In this document: piece after piece, positions 8,600-15,893 of the stretch
How positions within the stretch are numbered: position 1 is the first letter of the stretch
How the letters are laid out: every line of letters begins with the position of its first letter
NCBI RefSeq assembly: GCF_002855495.1
Contig: NZ_PKRO01000031.1
Location: 1-34,843 of the forward strand
Source: Porphyrobacter sp. TH134
GTDB taxonomy: Bacteria > Pseudomonadota > Alphaproteobacteria > Sphingomonadales > Sphingomonadaceae
Direction of reading: 5' to 3'
DNA length: 34,843 nucleotides
Made by a program: the position numbers and the translations under genes
Notes under the pieces: generated by a model
Databases searched by the model: none
What the model was told of the DNA's origin: nothing
Seen by the model: only the letters and a program-made list of their open reading frames with translations

Positions 8600-8624
8600 G
8601 CCTGCTATAATGGACGCTCGGCCA

Positions 8625-9455
8625 TCAGGTTCCAAGTGACAAATGCTGCAACCTCAGTTGCCGGGCAAGCATCTGCCCATCTTCGCCCGCTTCGCGCCGC
8701 TGCGCCAAAGCAGGTGAGCCGCGCCGCTTGGCGAGCTTTTCGCCGCCGGGGTCCAGCAGCAGCCGATGGTGGTGCCAGCGCGGCGTGGGCAGGCCAAGCA
8801 GGGCTTGCAACAGGCGGTGCACGTGACTTGCGCCGAACAGGTCGGCCCCGCGCGTCACCAGCGTCACGCCGTCCGCCGCATCGTCAAGCGTGACCGCAAG
8901 GTGATAGCTGGCCGGCAAATCCTTGCGCACCAGCACCACATCGCCAAGGCCGGAAAGGTCGACCGCTTGCGCGCCGGCCAGGGCATCCTCCCACACCAGC
9001 GGGCCGGTCAGCGCGAGTGCGCGCGCGCTGTCCAGCCGCCAGGCCGCAGGCAGCGCCGGATCGGGCGGGGTGTGCTTGCAGGTGCCGGGATAGATCAAGC
9101 CGTCCGAGCCTTCGGCCGCGCCCGCCGCTTCGATGGCCTTGCGCGTGCAGGTGCAGGCAAACAGCACACCGGCGGCGCGCAATCGCTCGGCCGCCGCACC
9201 GTAACTTGCCAGCCGGGTGGACTGCGCGGGCACTTCGTCCCATTCCAGACCCAGCCATTCCAGATCGCGGCGGAATTCATCGGCGAGGTCAGGCCGCGAG
9301 CGGGGGCCGTCAATATCCTCGATCCGCAGCACAAACCGTCCGCCGCTTTCCCGCGCAAGATCATGCGCGATAATGGCGCTGAGCGCGTGACCAAGGTGCA
9401 GCCGCCCATTGGGGCTGGGTGCGAAACGGGTCACTTGCGGCACATGATCCGGCAT
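8625..9455 (-). CDS. gluQ: Glutamyl-Q tRNA(Asp) synthetase
   Basis: This 276-residue protein resembles the catalytic core of GluRS without an anticodon-binding domain, which is the GluQ-RS architecture. It glutamylates queuosine at the wobble base of tRNA(Asp). The class I motif is 'FAPSPNGRLHLGHALSA' (HLGH at 20-23), the KMSKS-like motif is 'GEKLAKRRGS', and the zinc site is 'CTCTRK' plus 'YPGTCK'. The product needs queuosine, and queC lies in the same window (29315-30013), which fits a working Q pathway. ATG 9455 gives the usual short N-terminus; ATG 9473 would add six residues. Neither has a good ribosome-binding site. Confidence 0.92.
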   Translation of the reverse strand: MPDHVPQVTRFAPSPNGRLHLGHALSAIIAHDLARESGGRFVLRIEDIDGPRSRPDLADEFRRDLEWLGLEWDEVPAQSTRLASYGAAAERLRAAGVLFACTCTRKAIEAAGAAEGSDGLIYPGTCKHTPPDPALPAAWRLDSARALALTGPLVWEDALAGAQAVDLSGLGDVVLVRKDLPASYHLAVTLDDAADGVTLVTRGADLFGASHVHRLLQALLGLPTPRWHHHRLLLDPGGEKLAKRRGSPALAQRREAGEDGQMLARQLRLQHLSLGT

Positions 9456-9486
9456 CGTGCGGCCATGCCACATGACAGATTATTGC

Positions 9487-9537
9487 GCTATCCACAGCCT
9501 CTCAACAGGACATCAAATACGCGGCCCTGTGGATAGC
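9487..9537. repeat. 11-bp perfect inverted repeat, DnaA-box-like, in gluQ/HNH divergent region
   Basis: GCTATCCACAG at 9487-9497 is repeated inverted as CTGTGGATAGC at 9527-9537, with 29 bases between. Each arm holds CTATCCACA, one mismatch from the consensus DnaA box TTATCCACA. The arms lie in the 154-base gap between the gluQ start and the HNH gene start, where both promoters must be. The repeat is seen directly; DnaA binding is inference. Confidence 0.6.
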
Positions 9538-9609
9538 CCGCGTGTAACGGGTTTGACTCTTTGCCATGCCACGTCAGGATGCAGGCCTGTCAGGGAGGAA
9601 CGCAAGACC

Positions 9610-10218
9610 GTGTTCAATGCCGAACTGATCGAGAAAGTTGCCCGGTTCCGCGGGGTTGATGAAGACCCGACGCGCAATCTGTCTGCTTGCCCGGCGCTGG
9701 TGCTCAACGCCGATTACACCCCCTTGTCCTATTACCCGCTGAGCCTGTGGCCGTGGCAGACCGCGATCAAGGCGGTGTTTCTGGACCGTGTGGATATTGT
9801 CGCCAGCTACGACCGCGAGGTGCATTCCCCCAGCTTCGACATGAAAATCCCCAGCGTGATCGCGCTGCGGCAATATGTGAAGCATTCGGAATTTCCGGCC
9901 TTCACCCGGTTCAATCTGTTTCTGCGCGACCGTTTCCAGTGCCAGTATTGCGGCAGCACCGAACACCTGACCTTCGATCATGTCACCCCGCGGCGGCTGG
10001 GCGGGCGCACCACGTGGGAAAACATCATCACCGCCTGTGCGCCGTGCAACATGAAGAAGGGCGGCCGCACCCCCAAGCAGGCCGGCATGCCGGTGCACCG
10101 CACCCCGATTCGTCCGACAAGCTGGCAATTGCAGCAGCACGGCAAGCAATTTCCGCCCAATTATCTCCATGAAACCTGGCGGGACTGGCTGTACTGGGAC
10201 GTCGAACTGGAGGCTTAG
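9610..10218 (+). CDS. Stand-alone HNH endonuclease family protein
   Basis: This 202-residue protein has a classic HNH nuclease core: 'CQYCG' zinc knuckle, 'LTFDHVTPRRLGG' with the catalytic His, 'TTWENIITAC' with the central Asn, then 'APCNMKKGGRTP'. An N-terminal region of ~115 residues with 'ALVLNADYTPLSYYPLSLW' is typical of a widely conserved chromosomal HNH protein of alphaproteobacteria whose role is not established. There is no partner methylase or immunity gene nearby, so restriction or toxin function is not supported. The GTG start at 9610 is preceded by GGGAGG 11 bases upstream; the frame extends further upstream but without coding character. Confidence 0.88.
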   Translation: MFNAELIEKVARFRGVDEDPTRNLSACPALVLNADYTPLSYYPLSLWPWQTAIKAVFLDRVDIVASYDREVHSPSFDMKIPSVIALRQYVKHSEFPAFTRFNLFLRDRFQCQYCGSTEHLTFDHVTPRRLGGRTTWENIITACAPCNMKKGGRTPKQAGMPVHRTPIRPTSWQLQQHGKQFPPNYLHETWRDWLYWDVELEA

Positions 10219-10419
10219 CGCAGTCTGCTCTGGCAAGCCTGCGGGCTTACCGGCAAGCATTGCGGATGCGGCTGGCCGGAAGCGCCATGCTGCCAAATCC
10301 CTTGCCTTTCGGCCCCCTCCCGCCTATCGGCGCGCACTTCACTGACACGAATCAATCAGCCAGCCTGGCGACAAGGGCTGCCATGGCAGGTTTCGACGTG
10401 TCTCTTTAAGGAGATGAAA
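10219..10419 (+). promoter_or_regulatory. Leader region upstream of rpmI
   Basis: About 200 bases separate the HNH gene from rpmI. A small AAGCC-TGCG-GGCTT hairpin at 10235-10248 has no T-tract. The strong ribosome-binding site AAGGAG at 10408-10413 lies six bases before ATG 10420 and decides that start. In many bacteria the L35/L20 leader is bound by L20; I could not identify a specific L20-binding fold. infC is not in this window. Confidence 0.35.
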
Positions 10420-10623
10420 ATGCCCAAGCTGAAGACCAAGAGCGGTGTGAAGAAGCGCTTCAAGATCACCGCCACCGGCAAGGTCAAGCACGGCGTCGCT
10501 GGCAAGCGTCACCGCCTGATCAGCCACAATGCGAAGTATATCCGCACCAACCGGGGCACTTCGGTCCTGTCGGCCAATGATACGCCGACGATCAAGAAGT
10601 GGGCGCCCTACGGGCTGGATTGA
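10420..10623 (+). CDS. rpmI: 50S ribosomal protein L35
   Basis: This 67-residue basic protein begins [20 protein letters not shown], the conserved L35 start, and ends '[18 protein letters not shown]'. It is a late-assembly protein of the large ribosomal subunit. ATG 10420 is preferred to an in-frame ATG two codons upstream because AAGGAG is six bases before it and L35 proteins start MPK. It is followed by rplT after 49 bases, the usual pair. Confidence 0.97.
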   Translation: MPKLKTKSGVKKRFKITATGKVKHGVAGKRHRLISHNAKYIRTNRGTSVLSANDTPTIKKWAPYGLD

Positions 10624-10672
10624 TGCGAGCGGCCTGACGGCCCACGCGTCCTCAAGATAAGGATATACTGAT

Positions 10673-11032
10673 ATGCCTCGCATCAAACGCGGTGTTACCA
10701 CCCGCGCCAAGCACAAGCGGTTACTCGAACAGGCCAAGGGCTATCGCGGTCGCCGCAAGAACACGATCCGCGTTGCGCGTCAGGCCGTCGAAAAGGCCGG
10801 CCAGTACGCTTACCGCGACCGCAAGGTTAAGAAGCGCACCTTCCGCGCCCTGTGGATCCAGCGCATCAACGCGGCTGTCCGCATCGAAGGCCTGACCTAT
10901 TCGCAGTTCATGCACGGCATCAAGCTGGCCGGTATTGAACTCGACCGCAAGGCGATGGCCGATCTTGCCATGAACGAAGGCGGTGCCTTCAAGGCCGTGA
11001 TCGCTCAGGCCAAGGCCGCCCTGCCTGCATAA
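10673..11032 (+). CDS. rplT: 50S ribosomal protein L20
   Basis: This 119-residue protein starts [20 protein letters not shown] and continues with the conserved '[20 protein letters not shown]' and '[12 protein letters not shown]' segments of L20. L20 binds 23S rRNA early in 50S assembly and represses its own operon in many bacteria. AAGGATA lies eight bases before ATG 10673. A strong terminator at 11083-11118 ends the rpmI-rplT transcript before pheS. Confidence 0.98.
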   Translation: MPRIKRGVTTRAKHKRLLEQAKGYRGRRKNTIRVARQAVEKAGQYAYRDRKVKKRTFRALWIQRINAAVRIEGLTYSQFMHGIKLAGIELDRKAMADLAMNEGGAFKAVIAQAKAALPA

Positions 11033-11082
11033 GGCACGCGCGAGCAGCATTGGCCGCTGCGGCTATCGCTGAAAACAATATG

Positions 11083-11118
11083 GGGCGGGTTTCTTGACGG
11101 AAGCCCGCCCTTTTCTTT
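11083..11118 (+). terminator. Rho-independent terminator after rplT
   Basis: A 10-bp stem (GGGCGGGTTT at 11083-11092 with AAGCCCGCCC at 11101-11110, one G-T pair) and 8-base loop is followed directly by TTTTCTTT. It is the best intrinsic terminator in the first half of the window and suggests pheS has its own promoter within 11119-11240. Confidence 0.88.
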
Positions 11119-11240
11119 GGGTGCGGCGGCGATATTGTTTGTGCTTGCGGCGGCCCAACCGCCACAGCCGCTTTGCAATCGCGGCGATTTGCCGCTAGCG
11201 GGCGGCGGCGAAAAACCGCGTGGCAGAGCATCCAAAACCC

Positions 11241-12377
11241 ATGATCGACATTTCATCCCAGACCGAGGCGGCGTTGGCAGCAATCGCGACCGCCGAAACC
11301 CTCGATGCGCTTGAAGCGCAGCGGCTCGACGCGCTCGGCAAGAAGGGCTGGGTGAGCCTGGCTCTGAAGACGCTGGGCGGGATGAGCCCCGAAGAACGCA
11401 CCGCCGCTGCGCCCGCGATCCAGTCGGCCCGCGCCAGCATTGCCGAGGCGCTGGATGCCAAGAAGGCCGCGTTGGAAGCCGCGGCGCTGGAAGAGCAGCT
11501 GGCGCGCGAGACAGTGGACCTCACGCTCCCCGCCGTGGCCGCGCCCAAGGGCTCGGTGCATCCGGTTTCGCAGGTCATGGACGAACTCGCCGAAATCTTC
11601 GCCGATCTGGGTTTCGCGGTCGCCACCGGCCCGGAGATCGAGGACGACTGGCACAACTTCACCGCGCTCAACATGGACGAGACCCACCCCGCGCGGGCGA
11701 TGCACGACACGTTCTACTTCCCCGATCGGACGCCGGGAGGCCCGGCCTCAAGTAGCGAAGCGGTAGGCCAACAGGAGCGCGAGATCCTGCTTCGTACGCA
11801 TACGTCACCCGTCCAGATCCGCTCCATGCTGGCGCAGGGCGCGCCGATCCGCATCATCGCCCCGGGCCGCGTCTACCGCTCGGACAGCGATGCAACGCAT
11901 ACGCCGATGTTCCACCAGGTCGAGGGGCTGGTGATCGACCGCGACATTCACCTCGGCCACCTCAAGTGGACGTTGGAGACCTTCTTCAAAGCCTTCTTCG
12001 AGCGTGAAGACATTACGTTGCGCCTGCGCCCCTCCTACTTTCCCTTCACCGAGCCGAGCGTCGAGGTTGACGTCGGCTACTCGACCGAAGGCGGCCGCCG
12101 CGTCGTCGGCGGGCACGGCGATGCGCCGGGGCATGCATGGATGGAACTGGGCGGCAGCGGAATGGTGAACCGCCGCGTGCTCGAATTCGCCGGAGTTGAT
12201 GCGGACGAATATCAGGGCTTCGCCTTCGGCCTCGGGATCGACCGGATCGCGATGCTCAAATACGGGATGAACGACCTGCGCGCCTTCTTTGATGGCGACC
12301 CGCGCTGGCTGGCGCATTACGGCTTCTCGCCCTTCGACCAGCCGACCCTTTCCGCTGGCGTGGGAGCACGGGCATGA
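11241..12377 (+). CDS. pheS: Phenylalanyl-tRNA synthetase alpha subunit (with unusual in-frame insertion)
   Basis: This 378-residue class II synthetase subunit charges tRNA(Phe) as an alpha2-beta2 enzyme with PheT. An N-terminal coiled-coil (about 1-85) is followed by 'GSVHPVSQVMDELAEIF', motif 2 'RVYRSDSDATHTPMFHQVEG' and motif 3 'GFAFGLGIDRIAMLKYGM'. It is slightly longer than usual because about 17 residues (TPGGPASSSEAVGQQER) lie between 'TFYFPD' and 'ILLRTHTSPVQIR', where family members have a short turn. The DNA of that insert is palindromic. ATG 11241 gives the typical 'MIDIS' start; GTG 11220 would add seven residues, and neither has a clear Shine-Dalgarno. The stop overlaps the pheT start. 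Confidence 0.95.
   Translation: MIDISSQTEAALAAIATAETLDALEAQRLDALGKKGWVSLALKTLGGMSPEERTAAAPAIQSARASIAEALDAKKAALEAAALEEQLARETVDLTLPAVAAPKGSVHPVSQVMDELAEIFADLGFAVATGPEIEDDWHNFTALNMDETHPARAMHDTFYFPDRTPGGPASSSEAVGQQEREILLRTHTSPVQIRSMLAQGAPIRIIAPGRVYRSDSDATHTPMFHQVEGLVIDRDIHLGHLKWTLETFFKAFFEREDITLRLRPSYFPFTEPSVEVDVGYSTEGGRRVVGGHGDAPGHAWMELGGSGMVNRRVLEFAGVDADEYQGFAFGLGIDRIAMLKYGMNDLRAFFDGDPRWLAHYGFSPFDQPTLSAGVGARA
11732..11769 (+). repeat. Palindromic insertion inside pheS
   Basis: GCCGGG-AGG-CCCGGC at 11732-11746 overlaps a second inverted pair, GGCCT (11744-11748) with AGGCC (11765-11769). The region encodes the extra low-complexity residues of PheS. It resembles a REP-type intergenic palindrome kept in frame; that origin is inference because no second copy is visible here. 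Confidence 0.45.
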
Positions 12378-14761
12378 AGTTTGCGCTGACCTGGCTCAAG
12401 GATTACCTTGATACGACCGCTTCGGTGGCGGAAATCTGCGACGCGCTCAACGCCATCGGGCTTGAGGTGGAAGGCGTGGAAGACCCGGCCGAAAAGCTCG
12501 CCGGTTTCCGCATCGCCCACGTGCTGACCGCGGCGCGCCACCCCGATGCGGACAAGCTTCAGGTGCTGACGGTCGACACAGGCGACGGCCAGCCGCTGCA
12601 AGTGGTGTGCGGCGCGCCCAATGCCCGCGCGGGCATGAAGGGCGTGCTGGGGCTTCCCGGTGCGGTCGTTCCCGCCAACGGCATGGTACTGCGCAAAAGC
12701 GCGATCCGCGGTGTCGAATCGAACGGCATGATGTGTTCGACCCGCGAGCTGGAGTTGGGCGAGGATCACGACGGGATCATCGAACTGCCCGATGACGCGC
12801 CGGTCGGTACGGCCTTTGCCGATTACCACGGTTCTGATCCGGTGATCGAAGTCGCCGTGACCCCGAACCGTCCGGACTGCATGGGCGTCTACGGCATCGC
12901 CCGCGATCTCGCGGCCAAGGGGCTGGGGACACTGAAGCCGGTTCCCATGCCCGCCTTCAGCGCGAGCGGCGCCTGTTCGGTCGAAATCCGCACCGACGAT
13001 CCGGATGGCTGCCCGGCCTTCTATGGCCGCGTGGTGACGGGCGTGAAGAACGGCCCCTCTCCCGACTGGCTGCAAGCGCGGCTCAAGAGCGCAGGGCAGC
13101 GCCCGATCTCACTGCTGGTGGACCTCACCAACTACCTGATGCTCGGCTTCGGGCGTCCGGCGCACGCCTATGATCTTGCCAAGCTGCAAGGCGCGGTCGT
13201 CGCGCGGCGCGCGAAGGATGGTGAAGAGGTGCTGGCGCTCAACGAGAAGACCTACACGCTCGATGCCGAGATGATGGTGATCGCCGACGACAAGGGCGTG
13301 CACGACATCGCCGGGATCATGGGCGGCGAGCATTCGGGCGTGTCGGAGACGACCACCGATGTGCTGCTCGAAATCGCCTATTTCGATCCGGCGCGCATCG
13401 GTGCCACGGGACGCAAGCTGGGCCTTTCGTCCGACGCCCGCACGCGGTTCGAGCGCGGTGTGGACCCCGAGTTTCTGGATCAGGGCCTCGATCTGCTGAC
13501 CGGGCTGATCGTTGATCTCGCAGGCGGCACGCCTAGCGAGGCGGTGCACGCCGGTTCGCCGCCGAAAGCCGCGAAGATTGTCGCCTTCGATCCTGCGCTC
13601 ACCACTCGTCTCGGCGGCGTCGAAGTGCCTGAGGGCGAACAGAAGCGCATCCTCGAAAGCCTTGGCTTCACCGTCGGCGCCGACTGGCAGGTCACTTGCC
13701 CGCTGCGCCGCCATGACATCGAAGGCCCCGCCGATCTGGTCGAGGAGGTCGTCCGCATCCACGGGCTCGACAAGGTGGCAAGTGTCGCGCTCCCCCGGGT
13801 CGAGGGCGTTGCCCGCCCCACCGCCACCCCGCAGCAGAAGCTGGAGCGGGGCTTGCGCCGTGCTGCTGCTGCGAGCGGGCTGAACGAGGCGGTGACGTGG
13901 AGCTTCCTCCCGACATGGGCGGCGGAACACTTCGGTTCGGACCAGCCGCTGTGGGTGCTCGCCAATCCGATCAGCGAGGACATGAAGGCGATGCGCCCCT
14001 CGCTGCTCCCCGGCTTGCTGATGGCCGCCAAGCGCAATGCCGACCGCGGCGCGGCGGCCTCGCGCCTGTTCGAGATCGGGCGGCGGTATTTCCGCGGGAG
14101 CAACGGCCTCAGCGATGAAAAGCCGACGCTCGGCATCGTGCTGGCGGGCGAGAAGGCCCAGCGCGGGTGGCAGTCCGGCAAGGCCAAGCCGTTCGACGCC
14201 TATGACGCCAAGGCGCTGGCGCTCCAGCTGCTCGAAGCGGCGGGGGCTCCGGTCGCCAACTTGATGGTGATGGGGGAGGCTGGGGCGCAATTCCACCCCG
14301 GCCAGTCGGCGACCCTCAGGCTCGGCCCCAAGGTGGTGCTGGCGCGCTTCGGCATGGTGCATCCCGCGACGCTCAAGGCCTTCGACGCTGATGGTCCAAT
14401 TGCCGCGGTGGAGCTGTTCCTCGATGCGATCCCGGCAAAGAAGGGCGCCGCCTTCGCGCGCCCGGGCTTTACCCCGCCCGCCTTGCAAGCCGTGACCCGC
14501 GACTTCGCCTTCCTCGTCCCCGCCACGCTGGCAGCGGGCGATCTGGTGCGGGCGGTCCAAGGCGCCGACAAAGCGGCGATCACCGGCGTGCGTGTGTTCG
14601 ATGTCTTCGCCGGGCAGGGCGTGCCCGAGGGCCACAAGTCCATCGCGGTCGAAGTGACGCTCCAGCCGGGCGATACCAGCTTCAAGGACGCCGATATCAA
14701 AGCGATCGCCGAGAAAATCGTCGCCGCCGCCACCAAGGTCGGAGGGGAGCTGCGCGGATGA
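12374..14761 (+). CDS. pheT: Phenylalanyl-tRNA synthetase beta subunit
   Basis: This 795-residue protein is full-length PheT. It starts MKFALTWLKDYLDTTASVAE, has the EMAP-II-like tRNA-binding domain at about 40-150 ('DADKLQVLTVDTGDGQPLQV', 'VVCGAPNARAGM'), a B3/4 editing domain, a B5 domain around 400-470, the inactive synthetase core, and a C-terminal ferredoxin-fold anticodon-binding domain of ~95 residues ('AVTRDFAFLVPATL' to 'IVAAATKVGGELRG'). Its ATG overlaps the pheS stop (ATGA) and its own TGA overlaps the SDR start, so translation is coupled on both sides. Nothing is missing. Confidence 0.97.
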   Translation: MKFALTWLKDYLDTTASVAEICDALNAIGLEVEGVEDPAEKLAGFRIAHVLTAARHPDADKLQVLTVDTGDGQPLQVVCGAPNARAGMKGVLGLPGAVVPANGMVLRKSAIRGVESNGMMCSTRELELGEDHDGIIELPDDAPVGTAFADYHGSDPVIEVAVTPNRPDCMGVYGIARDLAAKGLGTLKPVPMPAFSASGACSVEIRTDDPDGCPAFYGRVVTGVKNGPSPDWLQARLKSAGQRPISLLVDLTNYLMLGFGRPAHAYDLAKLQGAVVARRAKDGEEVLALNEKTYTLDAEMMVIADDKGVHDIAGIMGGEHSGVSETTTDVLLEIAYFDPARIGATGRKLGLSSDARTRFERGVDPEFLDQGLDLLTGLIVDLAGGTPSEAVHAGSPPKAAKIVAFDPALTTRLGGVEVPEGEQKRILESLGFTVGADWQVTCPLRRHDIEGPADLVEEVVRIHGLDKVASVALPRVEGVARPTATPQQKLERGLRRAAAASGLNEAVTWSFLPTWAAEHFGSDQPLWVLANPISEDMKAMRPSLLPGLLMAAKRNADRGAAASRLFEIGRRYFRGSNGLSDEKPTLGIVLAGEKAQRGWQSGKAKPFDAYDAKALALQLLEAAGAPVANLMVMGEAGAQFHPGQSATLRLGPKVVLARFGMVHPATLKAFDADGPIAAVELFLDAIPAKKGAAFARPGFTPPALQAVTRDFAFLVPATLAAGDLVRAVQGADKAAITGVRVFDVFAGQGVPEGHKSIAVEVTLQPGDTSFKDADIKAIAEKIVAAATKVGGELRG

Positions 14762-15528
14762 AGCCTGTCTTGAGCCCAGTCGAAAGAACGGCTTTCGTCA
14801 CCGGCGCCACCGCCGGAATCGGCCTCGCCACCGTCCGCCGCCTCGTCAAGGACGGCTGGCGCTGCGTTGCCACCGGACGGCGGCAGGAGCGATTGGACGC
14901 GCTGGTTGCCGAACTGGGCGCGGACAAGGTCCATGCGGCGTGCTTCGACGTGCGCGACACCGCCGCGCTCGACGCCGCGCTCGCTGGCCTGCCCGAAGGC
15001 TTCCGCGCCATCGATCTGTTGGTGAACAACGCAGGGTTGGCGCAAGGCCTCAGCCCCGCCCAGAACGCCAATCTCGATGACTGGCACACGATGATCGACA
15101 CCAACGTCACCGCGATGGTGGTGCTGACCCGCAAGCTGCTGCCCCAGCTGATCGAGCGCAAGGGCGCGATCATCGCCATCGGCTCGGTCGCGGGGAACTA
15201 CATCTACCCGGGCGGCAACGTCTATGCCGGGTCCAAGGCCTTCGTGAACCACTTCACGCTCGCCCTGCGCGCCGACCTCCACGGCACCGGCGTGCGCGTT
15301 ACCAGCATCGAGCCGGGGATGGTCGAAACCGAGTTCACCGTGGTGCGCACCGGCAGCCAAGAGGCCAGCGACAAGCTTTATGCAGGCGTCAATCCGATGA
15401 CCGGTGAGGACATTGCCGACACCATTGGCTGGATCGCCAGCCTGCCGCCGCATCTCAACATCAACCGGATCGAGCTGATGCCGGTCAACCAGGACTTCGC
15501 GGGCTTTCGCGTGGCACGCGAGGGCTGA
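14758..15528 (+). CDS. Short-chain dehydrogenase/reductase, YdfG-like
   Basis: This 256-residue classical SDR has the cofactor motif 'TGATAGIGLATVRRL', 'VNNAGLAQG' for the NNAG motif, a catalytic Ser in 'AIGSVAGNYIYPGG', and YAGSK for the catalytic YxxxK. It most resembles the NADP-dependent YdfG group (3-hydroxy acid dehydrogenases, e.g. serine or 3-hydroxypropionate), but the substrate cannot be read from sequence. The first ten residues (MKPVLSPVER) are longer than normal and are encoded by a REP-like repeat. The start overlaps the pheT stop (ATGA) and the stop overlaps the next start (TGATG), so it is deep inside the pheST operon. Confidence 0.9.
   Translation: MKPVLSPVERTAFVTGATAGIGLATVRRLVKDGWRCVATGRRQERLDALVAELGADKVHAACFDVRDTAALDAALAGLPEGFRAIDLLVNNAGLAQGLSPAQNANLDDWHTMIDTNVTAMVVLTRKLLPQLIERKGAIIAIGSVAGNYIYPGGNVYAGSKAFVNHFTLALRADLHGTGVRVTSIEPGMVETEFTVVRTGSQEASDKLYAGVNPMTGEDIADTIGWIASLPPHLNINRIELMPVNQDFAGFRVAREG
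14766..14790 (+). repeat. REP-like palindromic element at SDR gene start
   Basis: TGTCTTGAGCCCAGTCGAAA and the next GAACG form an imperfect inverted repeat (GTCTT with AAGAAC). This resembles the common dispersed element of the type CCTGAGCCTGTCGAAGG seen between genes in many proteobacteria, including sphingomonads. Here it lies inside the reading frame and supplies 'VLSPVER'. The match to that repeat class is from memory. Confidence 0.5.
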
Positions 15529-15893
15529 TGAGCCGAAAGGCGCTTCTCGTTCTTGGCGTGCTGCTTGCTGGCGTGGCAGTTGCCTGCTGGGTTGTGTTCG
15601 TCCTGCTCGGCCTGAATCCGGCTTACGAGGACACGCTTGCGACGCTCGCAGTGCTGGCAGCGGTGATCGGCGGCCTTCCGGCGCTGCTCGCCACATTCCG
15701 GACGCGCGTCGCGTTCATCATCCTTGTCGGGGTCGCGATTCTGCTCGGCATCTGGGGGGGCTCACTGATGAGCAGTTCCGGAGAAGATGCCCTGTACGGC
15801 TATATTGTCCTGCTTGCTGATATCATCCTCCTCACCTACGGCCTTGCGGTGATCGGACTGCGCGCCCTCATAATCAAGAACCACAAAGCATGA
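15528..15893 (+). CDS. Unrecognised four-helix membrane protein
   Basis: This 121-residue protein is almost wholly hydrophobic, with likely helices at about 5-27, 36-54, 61-78 and 87-113 and a short 'IIKNHKA' tail. It has one acidic periplasmic-type loop ('SSSGEDALYGY'). I do not recognise a family. Its ATG overlaps the SDR stop (TGATG) and its TGA overlaps the prfC start (ATGA), so it is translationally coupled between a dehydrogenase and release factor 3. This coupling makes it very likely a real gene despite lack of recognition. Confidence 0.72.
   Translation: MSRKALLVLGVLLAGVAVACWVVFVLLGLNPAYEDTLATLAVLAAVIGGLPALLATFRTRVAFIILVGVAILLGIWGGSLMSSSGEDALYGYIVLLADIILLTYGLAVIGLRALIIKNHKA

Noticed and set aside
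9456..9609. Upstream extension of the HNH protein to ATG 9457
   Set aside because: The added 51 residues lack coding character and would run through the divergent promoter region and inverted repeat; GGGAGG supports GTG 9610.
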